Positions 49,540-61,510 are shown, counted from the first letter of the stretch. The stretch: 64,000 nt of DNA from Polyodon spathula (GCF_017654505.1 NC_054535.1:80663603-80727602); one strand, 5' to 3'. Program-made: numbers and translations. Notes: generated from the sequence alone by a model not told the origin.

Positions 49540-50203
49540 AATCCTGAACTATCCCTTCCCCCGAGTCCCCTCGCCCTCTCCGGGGCCAGTTGAGGGGTCG
49601 ATCCGGTGGCCGCGCTCCTCCCAGACGGTCTTGCAGGCGTTGGCTCCGCCGCCTGGTACTATTCCGCCAGTTCGACCGCCCGATCCAGAGTATCTGGTGC
49701 CTGTCGCTGGACCCATAGTCGAGGTCCTGGGGCCAGACACTCCAGAAACCGCTCCACCACGACCAGCTCCACCAACCTGGCTTTGGTGACCGCGTAATCT
49801 TTTAGCCGGTGGACAATAGCTCGGGGGTGCTCCCCCGCCGCAATCTGCTCCTCCCGTAATTTCTTGCGGTAGTCCTCCGGGGTGGCTCCCACACGACTCA
49901 GGATGGCTGCCTTCAGCAGCGGTAATCCAGCATGTGCTCTGGGGACAGCGTCCTCGCAGCTGCTTGAGCCTCCCCGGTGAGCTGGGGCAACAAACAGCTA
50001 GCTCACTGGGCTTGGGGCCACCCAGCAGAGATCACCATGGCCTCGAACACATCCAAGTAGGCGTCAGGTCGATCCTCGGCCGTCATTTTGGTGGGTCTCT
50101 GTAGGGAGTGGTCTGGAGCTGCGGGTCTAGCTGCCCCCTGCACTGCCGTGGTGAGCGTCTGTCGCAGGAGGTCCATCATCACGGCAAACTGGGTAGCATC
50201 CAT
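49540..50203 (-). pseudogene. Gypsy Gag with SCAN-like capsid segment
   Basis: A probable start MDATQFAVMMDLLRQTL lies at 50203, about 70 bp after the 5' LTR. The first frame ends at 50003. Another frame (49659-49892) carries YRKKLREEQIAAGEHPRAIV, VELVVVERFLECLAPGPRLW and APDTLDRAVELAE, which looks like a SCAN domain. SCAN domains of vertebrate transcription factors are thought to derive from the capsid of Gmr1-like gypsy elements, so this matches the pol order seen here. Stops and frameshifts interrupt the gene. Confidence 0.75.
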
Positions 50204-50253
50204 TGCCAGTCTGCTCCTTCTGTAAATGCACTGCTTGGGGCAGTGCCAGTGAT

Positions 50254-50270
50254 TCCCACTGCTGACACCA
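50254..50270 (-). promoter_or_regulatory. Primer-binding site of the gypsy element
   Basis: On the minus strand TGGTGTCAGCAGTGGGA begins two bases after the 5' LTR. TGG at this place pairs with the CCA end of a tRNA primer. The tRNA species is not determined. Confidence 0.65.
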
Positions 50271-50272
50271 CG

Positions 50273-50976
50273 TGTGGAAGGATGGTGGGTAATTCACTGA
50301 CACAGGAGACATACAGGTGAATTTGGCAACACCGCACAGGTTCCCAGTTTTATTTCAGGGTGCTATTTTTTCTTTAATCCCGCAGATGGCGCTGTGGGTC
50401 TGTGTTCTGATTTACCAACGATGGTAAACAGAACCACGGGCATACCAAGCGATGGTACACAATACCGGCGCCCTTGCAGGTGCTTCGAAACAATAATTCA
50501 AAACAGAAGGCACAAAGAAACAGGGAAAATAAAACAGTAACAAAACTACAAAGAAAAGGTGCTGCACTTTGCAGCGATATGCCGGTTGCCCCTGCCCGTG
50601 CGACCCGGATCACCGTCCTACACTGCCGGCTCACTAGCCTGCTCTGATATACTAATCAGGGGTCTGCCCAAGGGTTCCCCGCCCTCAATGTCTCGCTCTG
50701 AACCTCCGTTTCTTTCTCTCCCACTGGTTCTCGGTCGTGGACCAGCGCTTCCGCACTCTCGACGCGTTTAACAGGGCAGACCTGAGGAAACAACAGAGCG
50801 TTAATTTATAGGGAGAACAATCTCCCAAGACTCGCCTCTCAGCCACTCAGAGAGGGGGAAAGTCCACACACCCAATTTCCCACCTCCCTGTGTCACTGCC
50901 ATGACTCACAGGCGGTTGTTGGACGACTGTCGCCTTCTTCCTGCAGCCCTGTGAACACGCCAGCAGAGTCAGCACA
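50273..50976 (-). repeat. 5' LTR of the gypsy element, outer edge truncated
   Basis: It matches the other LTR except for about 25 substitutions and small indels. Its outer (right) end stops at GTCAGCACA, whereas the other LTR continues 11 bp to CAACA next to the polypurine tract. A poly-C run (GATCCCCCCCC) follows immediately. Confidence 0.87.
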
Positions 50977-52002
50977 GATCCCCCCCCAGCTACAGGGGTA
51001 TAAACAGGAAACACTTTGTAAAGACAGAGCTGTCACATGCAAAGCCACTGTTACTCATTTGGTCTGGGACACTGAATTTTGACAGGGAACACGGTTGACA
51101 GTTGTCTCAACAGTCAGTCTTCACTTGCCTACTTACTATTTATCACAAAAGCTGACGCTCAGGCACGTGTATTAGAGGCTTTTAACAGTATTACGCAAAC
51201 CACCATGGCTGTTTCAGTATTCTTGTTTTTAAAGTAGCTTTTTAAAGAGCCCCTAAGAACCAACTACAATGAGTTCTACCTAGAAGTAATAATCTGTGAA
51301 TAATCTTAGTTATTAACCACTGCAATCATTAAGACACAGTTTTACGTGTACAGTAAGTTTGGGGCCAGTGTTGTAGCAGCTGCAGTTGTACACAAAATGT
51401 ACCATATAAAAAGTAAAAAATGTTGCACTGTTCATGCCAAGTGATAAGAATTAGGGTCATCTGTAACCCTCAATATGTAGCATTTGTCAACTATTTTGTA
51501 GACTCAGATTAGATGCCTCCCTTGATAAAAGCACCCATGTGAATTGATCTTTTGGATATTCTTGCATTGAAATGCATATGCCCAGTAGAGTAGACCAGCC
51601 ACCTGCCACAAGTCAGTCTGTTTCACCTTTTGGGACGGAAGTTTGAATTGGATCCAAGAATAGATTACGTGATGGTCATTTTTATTAAGGCTACCATTCT
51701 GAGTCTTTGAGAAAGAGTAAAGGGTCCACAAAGAAACCACCACTAAATGCCTCTTAATTCAGCTGTATGAAATCAGAATGGCAGAAGAGCTCACAGAATG
51801 ACCAGTTAAGGCTAATGTTGAGGTTCACAGCGAGGACTGATAAAAAAAGAGTCCCTTATTTTGGTAGGCTAGGCTTCAACTGACCTTGACTGCTACTTTC
51901 TCACTGATACCATGTACATAAACACTACTCTGTTTTTTGTTTTGATCCCAACATAGACATATTTATTTCCAACAGGGTATTGTCCTGAATAAACAAACCG
52001 AC
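50977..52002. other. No recognisable feature
   Basis: AT-rich sequence between the gypsy and Harbinger-type elements. Nothing coding is supported. Confidence 0.45.
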
Positions 52003-52005
52003 TTA

Positions 52006-52248
52006 AGCTGCATCCACACTGGACACGAGCGAGCGAAGTCGCCGAATGTCAATCCACACCAGACGCGCCTTGGAAACGATCCAAAAGACTGGAAATAAAT
52101 ACACGACCCCGCCCATGCATTCCTATTGGACATAACAGAGATGTCCAGGTCTTGTTTAGATAACAGGTTACCGCCCTGACCTCTGGCAACTCCGTTGTAA
52201 AATAAAGGTTTGTCTTGTAAAATCTTATAGATATCTTGTAGGTATAGA

Positions 52249-52295
<47 letters not shown>

Positions 52296-53390
52296 TATAT
52301 ATATATTTTTCGTGGTATAAAAAAGCAAGGTGGTACTAGTAGTAGCAGTAGTCCGATTTGAAGCCTGTTATATCTCCAGCTGATAAAAAAAAAGATATTT
52401 TCAACAAAATTATTTTCTTGTTATACACTTACATATACAAATCACTGCAATCTCAACTGTTTCTTAAAAAATTCCTTCTTTGATCCTTTGTTTATTAACT
52501 TTTTAAAGTATTTTAAAGTGCAAAATTATTATTATTATTATTACTGTAGTTGTGTACTACATAATCACCATGTCCGTTATTATTACTATTACTATTATTA
52601 ATAATAATTAAATCTGTGTTATTATGCACAGGTCACCACTAACCTTTATTATTATTTACTTTTATTTAGTTATTCCTTTTAAAACATATAAAAAATATGT
52701 TTGTTTGGCATATCTCCACAAAACTTTGCTTTATGCGTATGTAAATAACAACTTCTTGTCATGGACTTGTGCCACAGAACAATTTAGTGAACAAAACTTA
52801 CTTATCATACAAGCAAACAAACAAACCAAAAAAAAGCCATAGGTTAAAATGAGGTTGCATGTTCAAGTTGTGTGAATGGAGGACCTTTTTTGTGTCATTT
52901 TTAAAAGCAAGCAAAAGTTTACATTTTTCATTTAAGAGCTGGATATGTTGACTGCATGTATGCTCCTGTTTATTTTTGCTTATTAATAAACCTATTTTTT
53001 TATGCAACTTGCATAATCGGACAGAATAATTTCTCGGAGCTGCTAAATGCACCACCTGCAAGCCACCCAGGCACTGTCTTTCTTCTGGATCTCTTTGTAG
53101 TTGTTCAATTTGCAATTATATAATAATGGATACTGCTGCACCTTATAGATTAACTTCTTGCGTCCATTATTTTGAAGCGTGTGTTTGACATGTGTCTAGG
53201 GTATTAACCTTGCTTCCGATTGGTCACTTTCATTCCAGTCGTGTAACGGAAAAAGAAAAAAAAACAGAAACAGTTTCCATTTTAGAGATGCAAAATTTTC
53301 TCAAAATTGTCGCTCGCTGCTGGTATGGACACTCCCATTTGACTGCAGTGACTTCTAAATTATTCGCTCACGTCCAATGAGGATGCAGCT
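52006..53390. mobile_element. PIF/Harbinger-type non-autonomous element with TTA target duplication
   Basis: The left end AGCTGCATCCACACTGGACA and the right end GTCCAATGAGGATGCAGCT are inverted repeats with few mismatches. TTA occurs at 52003-52005 and 53391-53393, the target duplication typical of Harbinger elements. The subterminal GAGCGAGCGAAG on the left has an inverted counterpart TTCGCTCACG on the right. The 1,385-bp body contains a (TA)n microsatellite and no transposase that I can recognise. Confidence 0.75.
52253..52306. repeat. (TA)n microsatellite inside the Harbinger-type element
   Basis: Dinucleotide run with a short central ATAATATA interruption near 52286-52293. Confidence 0.93.
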
Positions 53391-53393
53391 TTA

Positions 53394-55797
53394 ATCTTCA
53401 AGCACCAGATTGAGGAAATCTTTCTGCCATCAACTGACAAATATTACAATTTATTCTGATTGTTCAGTCATCTAGAAATGGACAAGATGGAGCATCCTTT
53501 CCTTAAAAGATTAACGTCAGCGCACTCTGCAAAAAAAACAGGCAAAGCACCTGAGCTCTGTGCAGGCTGATTTCCTACCAAACAGACGTCATGTCATGCA
53601 ACAACCTTTTTACCAGTGTGGGTACACCTGCCTACTCTTGGACCATGACTGCTCCAAGGTCTCTTGGGGAACTCGTCTTGCCGAGTGTCAGTTCTTCAAA
53701 CACAACACTGTTTCGCTCCATAGGGCACTCTCTCCTGGGCTCAGCCTTCTAGGATCTCTACTGTTGCCTCTCTGGTGTCTGGAGTTGACAGTGTCTTGCC
53801 GTCCTCTCTTGCCGCCTCAGTCTTGTGTCTGTCTCTGTTCCAAACACCTTTGCTAGCCCTGTGACAGCTCTGCCATTATAGCTCACCTACTCCTTTCATT
53901 TTCTCTTTAGCAGATGCATGCTTTTTTTTCTTTTGAAGGTTCAAGGGGATAAAAGTGTCTTAGTGGACTACTAATGTCAAGGAATAACTCTCTTCAGCCC
54001 AGATCTCTTGCTGCCAAGGCTGTTCTTTTGTTTGCACTGCAGTGAACGATGATGAGCTACATTAGTTGTGGTGTATTGTATCATTCTAAGGAAGCTATAT
54101 TCAGACTGCATTCTGTTTTGTATATAATCAGAATGGAGCAAAACCTTATCCTCTGAAAGTCTGCCTTCTCCTCTAAAAAAAAAATTAAAAATATAATTTT
54201 AGACTGCAGATGGAGCCAGCAGCAACCCCAGTTTGATTTTGGAAAGAAATTTACAGTCCAAGCTGTCGACTGAATAAAAGATAATTTGACTGAAACATCT
54301 AAGCAAACTTTGTGTTACGATAATCAAGAATGTATTTTATCAGTTGCATAAGATTGAATTGGTAAACAAATGTCAGACTTCTTACCACTATAAAAGTATA
54401 TTTGTTTTCTTTACATTTATTCAAAGAAATATATCAGCATCTTAATGTTCTTTTATTACATTCACTCTGCTACTTAATTTTGCAGTCCAGTAGAAAAACA
54501 ACTGAAGTCTCGGCTCATGTGAGCACCGCAGAGCCAGCTGGATCAGTCTATCTTCTCTTGCAGGCGTGGTCCTAGGTGCGTTCAAGAGCAAAGTGTGAAA
54601 ACAAGCTACAGTAAAGGGAATTCCATTGAAGTTCCATGCCAATTTTCAATGGCACTGTAGATGATAAACTAATCATTCCTGGAAAGCTACCGGGACTTCA
54701 GAGTCTTGAAACCTGCCCATCTAAAAATATCCCCATACACAGAAACATGTGTACAGTTTATAGCAGGAATAATGTACACCCGATTGTGCATCTCAAAGCT
54801 ACTATATATTGGAAGGTTTTTGTGTTTTGTCAATTAAGCCTCGTGTACATGACACCTGGTCAATACAGTCAATTATCTTTCAGTAATGACTGCTGTGTCA
54901 GACATTAATGCTTAAAGGCCTGCAGGTCAGATGCTCAATGACTTTAAAAGTAATAATTCATGAGTCACTGAGATACCTTTCACTACAAATTATCCTAACT
55001 GTTGTTTTGACAAAAGTTAAAGACAAACACCTGGCCAGCTTCCAAATGTCTGGCAGATTTCCTTTAATTGGCAAGGCTGCTGCTTTCCAGACACACAGAC
55101 CCCATAGTTCCACAACACAGTTGAATAGGCGCCACAGAAAACACCAGGCCAAGGTGGGCTTTACAGATTCAAGCTTAACAGCTTTTATATTGAGCTGTAC
55201 GGGACCGCTAATTCATTTTTTGAGAGAAACACTCAGCTACACTGAACAAAAACAGATTTTACAAAAGATCTCATAAAAAAAAAAAAATAAATAAAATAAA
55301 TAAATAAAAAATACTGCCACAGACAGAATTAAGCTTTTATTACTGATTGATTCCTTTTTTTTTTTTTTTCTAGCACATATTAATTAGGCAGCAAATTAAA
55401 CAGATAAAACTGAAACAAACTAGCACTAAAATATACTTTGTCTGCCTACTTCTGTGTAGTGTACTGTAATAAGTTTCTTTGTTTCTACATTTTATGATGA
55501 AGTATTTAACCTGAAACACATACATCTTAGGTCTATTACTAACACATGCCTGAACTGTGCTTTATCCACCCGCCAGCTCAGTAACATACCCAAAGTCAGG
55601 GTGTGCCAAGTCTTTTGGGATGAGGCCAAGAAAGAAACAAGAGCTGATAGTTCACATAAGGTGAACTCTGCAAAAATGCATTCCTTATCCTGCTCACATA
55701 GACCCATAAGCCAGATATCTGTGTCGTATGGCAATCTAATTGATTTATTTTGCTATAGCAAGACAGACAAACTTTACAATGTTTGTATAAATTTCAG

Positions 55798-55798
<1 letters not shown>
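53394..55798. other. No recognisable gene
   Basis: AT-rich sequence with A-runs at about 55267-55287 and T-runs at about 55354-55370. Open frames of 90-122 codons at 53560-53856 and 54636-55276 show no domain I recognise. No paired termini were seen. Confidence 0.45.
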
Positions 55799-55844
<46 letters not shown>

Positions 55845-55861
55845 CACATATACACATATAT

Positions 55862-55894
<33 letters not shown>

Positions 55895-55895
55895 A
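55799..55895. repeat. Compound (TA)n / (CA)n microsatellite
   Basis: TA repeats to about 55840, an irregular TACACATA section, then CA repeats to 55894. Confidence 0.95.
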
Positions 55896-57939
55896 AGGGT
55901 TATTGAATATTTTCTGATTAAAAATAAATACCAAAGTCTTACCAAAACACTTTCCTGTTAAACAATTTCTTTAATACTTCTAGTCAACCCGTTTTTGGCA
56001 AACACATCACTTACCCAAGCTAAAACTATCCAAATACTGTATGGGGTTGCCAGTAGCTAGTGAAGATAGAAACTCTATACCTGCTCTCACTTCACCTACC
56101 CAAGTATCTGCTGACAGAGAATAAATGGTCTTTTATGCCCAACTAAAATTAGTTATCTGCATTAGCTGAATCTCCAATTAAAAAGGCACACACATGAATA
56201 GAACTATTTATAAAGTTTATCAGGTGTTATCCAGTTTAAAGTAACTTCCTAGCACACGCCACAGTTTCTGTTTCCTATACAGTTTTAAATTAGGGACATG
56301 AGGGTACAATGACAGATGACACCATTTGGCCAGTAGTTGAGAAAAATAATGCTTTAATTTAACACCAAAAGGATCAAGTAAATCAAACAAAAACAGTGAG
56401 CTAGGTACAATACAAAAATTAAGGTAAGGGTGCCCATATTGAGATACTCTCAAGTACTCACATTCACATTGTAGGAGTGAAAGTCTAAAAGCCATTACTC
56501 CCCCCTCCCAAAAATGTAAAACTTGCCGGACATCTGACAGATCTGTTTAAGCATAAATAATTTTTACATTCCAAAGAACACAAATATACATAATTTATAC
56601 ACATGCCAAAACCTTTTGTCTTTTTCCAGGCTTTGTCTTTGTTCATGGACCAAAAGTATTTCTTTGTTACCATAATTTTTTTTAGCTCTTACCATTATTT
56701 TATTTTTCTGCAGGGATGGTGGAATTGCAGTCCCTCCAGCCACCAAAAGCAGCACACTACAAGACAATGGAGGCACAAAATATATTTTTTCAGACACGTA
56801 TTAAAAACCACAATGAATGATATATTTAAGAACTACAGAGACATGTTAACACTTATAAGTTAATCGCTGTCAATTTCCAGTCTGTGAATTCAGAATAAAG
56901 CTAAAAAGGAAACCTAAAATAAATACTCCGGTACTGAAAGGGTATGCATGACTCCATTCGTCTTGTCTAAATTTAGGACAAAGGAATCCCTTGAACCACG
57001 GTTCCTGTCTATGATGTTCTAAATTTAGCAGGTTCCAATACATGTGAAATTGATTTTTATTTGCCTCTACCATAAAAATGTGCATATAGTAAAATACATT
57101 TTGCAGCAACCTTTTTTTAAGCGTTAAGTCGATACACTAGACTAATTTTGTTAGACTGAACCCGACTTAAGGACACCATGCAAAACAAAGACGAATAGTT
57201 AATTATGTACTGACTGTACAGTCGAATATTGTTTGTATACGTTTCCGTTTTTTTTTTTTTTAAATCGACGAATGGAAACAAACATTCAAATTAACGGGCA
57301 AAGGAACTGTAAAAAGCTGTGCGAAACACTTTTTTTAAAAAAAAACTATTCTTGTATAGAACAAGAAACAAAGTAATATGAAAACTTAAATAATTTTGAA
57401 GGATACATAAAAAGCATGGGTATTTTGTATATACAAACACAAGCACAGTGCCTAGGCAACGTACAGTGCAATAAATAAATACATAAATAAAATAAACGCA
57501 AAGTGCACGTATTTTAAGCCGAGTACATTTGGAGTCAATTCAGTTTCCAGAAAGCTGCAACCAAGAAGGCATACACCAAAGCCGTTCTACTCCATTTTAT
57601 TCATAACCCGTGCAGTTACTTTTGCAAAGCATACTCATCATTTGAAATGATATACAACATACACACACGTCATATGTGAACTGCACAGACGACAAAAAAA
57701 AAAAACTATGCGCAAACCGAAATATATTGCAAACCGTTTTCAGATTACAGCTGAGCACTCGCACTGAAAAGTGACTAAAAAACTCGCGTTGCATTTTAAT
57801 GTTATACTTACACTTGCAGACAAAAAGCCTCTGCTCCCTTCCACTTGCTTGCCTATCTACACGTGCAATACAATACGACTGGTGTAAAAAGGGACAAGTA
57901 GAAGTCATCTAAAAAATCACTGCACTCCTAAAAAAGGAG
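55896..57939. other. No recognisable gene
   Basis: AT-rich sequence. Several poly-A/T runs and AATAAATAAAT motifs near 57470-57495 would suit a 3' untranslated region, but no upstream coding exon is identifiable. Confidence 0.4.
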
Positions 57940-57976
57940 CCCAGCCTTGGAAAGCGCATTCCTCTCCAAGGCTGGG
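57940..57976. repeat. 12-bp perfect inverted repeat (hairpin)
   Basis: CCCAGCCTTGGA at 57940-57951 and TCCAAGGCTGGG at 57965-57976 with a 13-nt loop. It lies just upstream of the CCAAT-rich stretch. Confidence 0.75.
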
Positions 57977-58119
57977 ACTCTAATAGACTGTGTGCTGTAT
58001 ATTCTTAACAATGAGCTAATTCTGATGCGTGCTGGCTTTAAGCCAGGGTCTTCTGCGGCAGAGCCAGACTGCTAACTCTGCAACAGTCAGCAACTCAAGG
58101 TCCCTCCAATGTCTGGAGG

Positions 58120-58300
58120 AGCAGACAGCCTGCACCAATCAGAAAACAGGCACGCACATCAACCTCGTTTGTTAACACAGCTCTGCCCACTTTATAAACC
58201 GATTGGGAAATCATTTACTTTACCGGTCCAATAAAGAACGGCAAGAGGAGCTCCTTTCACCGTTGATTGGTCAAATCTACTGCCAGTCAATCGTTTTTGT
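58120..58300. promoter_or_regulatory. Cluster of CCAAT boxes with a TATA-like motif; possible promoter
   Basis: Within 180 bp there are CCAATCAG (58135), GATTGGG (58201), CCAATAAAG (58227), GATTGGTC (58264) and a degenerate GTCAATCG (58286), plus CTTTATAAACC near 58190. Clustered CCAAT motifs in both orientations are common in vertebrate promoters. No linked coding exon is visible on either side, and LTRs can carry similar motifs, so this is tentative. Confidence 0.3.
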
Positions 58301-58628
58301 CCTGGTTATCTGAGCCATATACGTGAACTCGAGCCAAAGTGGTGCAGAATTTTGAACGTTTGCCAATACTTCGTCAAAGCAGTCACATACTGTACTCGGT
58401 GTGTAGACGGCGTTTGAGGTCAAAATGTACAATACATACAGTATATCAGCTTCGAATTTCATTCATTTGAGGCACACTTACACACTGGCACACGCAAAAT
58501 AAACCAGAAACACCCCCCTCTTTTCTGCGGAAAAGATTGCAAAAATCCAAAAAAAGGGCCAGCATCATCAATAGGAAAACTAAGTTGGATAATGTAATTG
58601 GTAAGCAATTTTTAGATAATGTTCAATT

Positions 58629-58634
<6 letters not shown>
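58301..58634. other. No recognisable feature
   Basis: Sequence between the CCAAT cluster and the (TA)n array. No coding domain is seen. Confidence 0.4.
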
Positions 58635-58686
<52 letters not shown>

Positions 58687-58715
58687 TATATATATATATA
58701 TATATATATGATATA
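58635..58715. repeat. (TA)n microsatellite with ATCATAT interruption
   Basis: Two TA runs are separated by ATCATAT near 58682-58688; the array ends ATATGATATAAA. Confidence 0.95.
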
Positions 58716-60335
58716 AAATTATAGATACTAACTTTAACGGGATCCAGACAGGTCAGAAATGTCGTTTTTTGTTTTTTTGTTTTTGTTTTGTGACACGTTT
58801 ATTGAGCAGCATAAAACAGGTCTGTTTTATGTGGACTACATAAGACAACCAGGCAAAATGTACTGCAGTAAACAAACACCATTATATTTTAGTGTAAAAT
58901 GGAACAACATGTTCAGATGAAACAAATGGATGTGTGCTACAGGTGATTGGTACTTGCTTTTAGTTTGGGCAGTTTTGTATTTAAAAATAAAAGTATACAA
59001 TAATTTTGGTTAATGCTTCTTCAGTGTTATGGTATGTTTCTTCTTGAATATCACCAATCTTTTTATGCAATGGTAATTCATCCATGACTTTAAACATCCC
59101 ATCATATACTCTGAGATAAAACTATAAGAAAAAGTCAAGTCTGACAAGTTTCAGCATTGTTCCCTGGTACGATTGAGCAGTGAAGGTAAAAGCACTGAAT
59201 TCTTTAGTTTGTATAACCCTTATTCAAAACAGCACTTAGAAAGATACAGAAAATAATGAGATTTGTAATCCTTGCTCCATACAAATATAAAATATGTTGT
59301 TACACTATCTTTAGTAGTTGAGGCACTTTCCAGCCCCTCTTGTGGAGACAAATATTTCATATTTTGGCTTTTGAAAAAATCATTGTCATCCAGATTTGGG
59401 ACTCTGATGACATTCACTGAAGGTAAAAAAAAAAAAAAAAAAGTTTTTGAAGCTGTACTTCCTTTGTAAGCTGCCAATGCAGTTTTACATTGTTAAAATG
59501 TAACTTCGGTTTCCCATTTCAATTTCCCCCCCAGATTGAATATATGGTAAGGCTGTTGGGTTCTTACACCAAGCTGTTTTAAAAGACTAGCTGAAAAATA
59601 AAACTACAAACTCTTTGCTAATTAGCTGAAATCAGAATAACTTAATTTAATTAGTTATATATATATATTTTTTTTATTCCAGTGCCACATTCAATATAAA
59701 CATAGATTTAATAAAGACCTTACCATTTGCTGAGATGAGCACAGAGGAATTCACTTTTCTACTAAACTGTATCATTAGGTGTTGTACATGATTGAGGCAT
59801 GTGGATTATTTCAGTGAAGTGCATGCTAGGCTGTGCATGTCTCTCGAATATTGTTATAATGAAATTACTTAGCAAGCAGATTTTCTTACAATGTCTTTTA
59901 CTGTCACCAAAAACCAGTCACATATCCATGTATATCAGACTATCCTGGATGCAAGAATGCATATGTGCTGTTGGAAAGGTCCTTTGCTTCTTCATGAAAG
60001 GGACAGCGTGTGTCAAAGACCTCACAAGCCACAGAGGCCATGCTTTGATCTTTTCGATACCATGTCTGATTGATTATATGGTACTATACAGATTCAATCA
60101 AGCTGCAAATGAGTGAACTATCTACAACTGATTATTACTTGAAAGAATCTGAAACACTGCTTAAGTGAATCCAAGCATTAATATTTAGTTGCACATTACC
60201 AACAAGTCTAAACTGTTGACTTCATAATTTCTTGTGTATAGTATTTGCTTAATTTCATAGACTTAACATGCTTCAAATGTTCAGGCCTTGTGGAATATGT
60301 ACAGATCTTTGAACAAATAATAATGCGTTGCTGAT
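58716..60335. other. No recognisable gene
   Basis: AT-rich sequence with an A-run at 59427-59441. The open frame at 59799-60116 has no recognisable domain. Confidence 0.45.
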
Positions 60336-60676
60336 TGTGGCATCAGGAATGAATGGCTGGAAAGCTGCAGTGACTGAGCTGCACATGTTTATTGACAAAA
60401 CAAGCAGGAACAAACAAAACACAGGTACAAATTAAAGGGTTAAACAAAACCACACTAGATTCACAACACTACTGTTCAGGCTAGGCATTCCCCTTATCTC
60501 AGGTCTCCTCCACTGAACACCTCTAAGTCACCTCCAACAAAAAACAAAAACGCTCTGGCTCCCTTTATATAGCATGTGACAGGGCTTGATTAACCATCAA
60601 TTATTCAAGCAAGCTCCGGGCCACATTCCCCACGTGTATCTGGCAGAGATAGTATTAACCCCATCCCTGCCAAACT
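60336..60676 (-). mobile_element. LTR-like sequence related to family A
   Basis: On the minus strand it ends CATTCCTGATGCCACA and contains TATATAAAGGG (window 60561-60571) and CAATAAACATG near 60387, in LTR order. It shares GGCAGGGATGGGGTTAA with the LTRs at 7730-8156 and 14187-14599 but is otherwise diverged. The terminus that should begin TG was not found, so it is partial or a related family. Confidence 0.5.
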
Positions 60677-60780
60677 TAAATTCAAAATAATTAATCTTTA
60701 TTTAGTGAGACAACAAGCACACACTATTTACACGTGCAGGTCTTCCGATTTACGTTTTGTTGCTTGAAGAAGAGGACGTG

Positions 60781-60781
60781 A

Positions 60782-60846
<65 letters not shown>
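60781..60846. repeat. (ATT)n microsatellite
   Basis: Uninterrupted trinucleotide run of about 21 units. Confidence 0.96.
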
Positions 60847-60847
<1 letters not shown>

Positions 60848-60914
60848 GAGAGAACAGATGTCTTGTACTGGAAATACAACTCATGCAAAGTCCAGAGCTT
60901 ATAATACAATAAAG

Positions 60915-61106
60915 CAGGGGTCTCCAACCCTGGTCCCGGAGAGCTACTGTGACTGCTGGTTTTTGTTTTAACCAATCTCTGTTTCTTAATTGCACCAATT
61001 ATTGGCTTAATTAATCAAGATTAACATGTGTTCCAGATCTTTATCCACCGAGGATATAAAAACCTGCTGGATAGGGGCTTTCCAGGACCAGGGTTGGAGA
61101 CCCCTG
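60915..61106. mobile_element. hAT-type MITE, 192 bp, with 8-bp target duplication
   Basis: The termini CAGGGGTCTCCAACCCTGGT and ACCAGGGTTGGAGACCCCTG are exact inverted repeats. The flanks CAATAAAG (60907-60914) and CAATAAAT (61107-61114) are an 8-bp duplication with one mismatch. CAGGGGT-type ends with an 8-bp duplication are typical of hAT MITEs in vertebrates. Confidence 0.88.
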
Positions 61107-61510
61107 CAATAAATGATAAAAGTACCAATTACACATTTTGCTGTACTTAAACGTCTTGCAAATGGAATAAAGAGGGTTATATGTCTGACTGGTTGGATTT
61201 TTTTCATGTTATTCCTGTATGTATTAACTAGTATAACTCTCTGATATTGTAGTTTTTTCAGTTGAGTCAATGTAAGAGCTATAGGCCTGTATTACCCCTT
61301 CTCCACTGGTATATCTGACCAGTGAGGGGTACGGGTAGGGGCAGTTCTCCACTGGCTATTTGTTAAGCCCAACGAGACCCAAACATTGAAACTCTAGCCT
61401 CACAAGGCATCTGAGTCTGGCTGGGAGCCAAGCCGGACGAGGAGCGTGGTTAAAGATTTTCGTCATTACGTTGCATCAGTCAATGCACTCCAGAAAGAAA
61501 AACAGCAAAC

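Larger units (their letters stand above)
45176..50976 (-). mobile_element. Ty3/gypsy retrotransposon of Gmr1 type (gag-PR-IN-RT-RH order)
   Basis: Near-identical LTRs lie at 45176-45888 and 50273-50976, differing at roughly 25 sites by eye (about 96% identity). Coding runs on the minus strand, so the right LTR is the 5' LTR. Reading in coding order: SCAN-like Gag, a CCHC knuckle plus protease, integrase, reverse transcriptase, then RNase H. Integrase upstream of reverse transcriptase is unlike ordinary gypsy elements and matches the Gmr1 group. The outer edge of the 5' LTR is truncated by about 11 bp relative to the other LTR, and no target duplication is seen. All coding parts are frameshifted, so the element is defective. 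Confidence 0.9.

Noticed and set aside
49272..49797. Pro-rich plus-strand open frames
   Set aside because: They are antisense shadows of the gypsy Gag and protease region.
50977..51100. Search for the missing Tc1 right terminus after the gypsy element
   Set aside because: No sequence resembling GTAGACTTTCTATAGGCAC is present, so a simple nested insertion could not be confirmed.
55601..55945. Open frames on both strands ending in Tyr-Ile and Thr-His repeats
   Set aside because: They run through the compound TA/CA microsatellite; the rest has no recognisable domain.
59799..60116. 105-codon plus-strand frame
   Set aside because: Cysteine-rich but without a known motif, splice context or homology that I can recognise.
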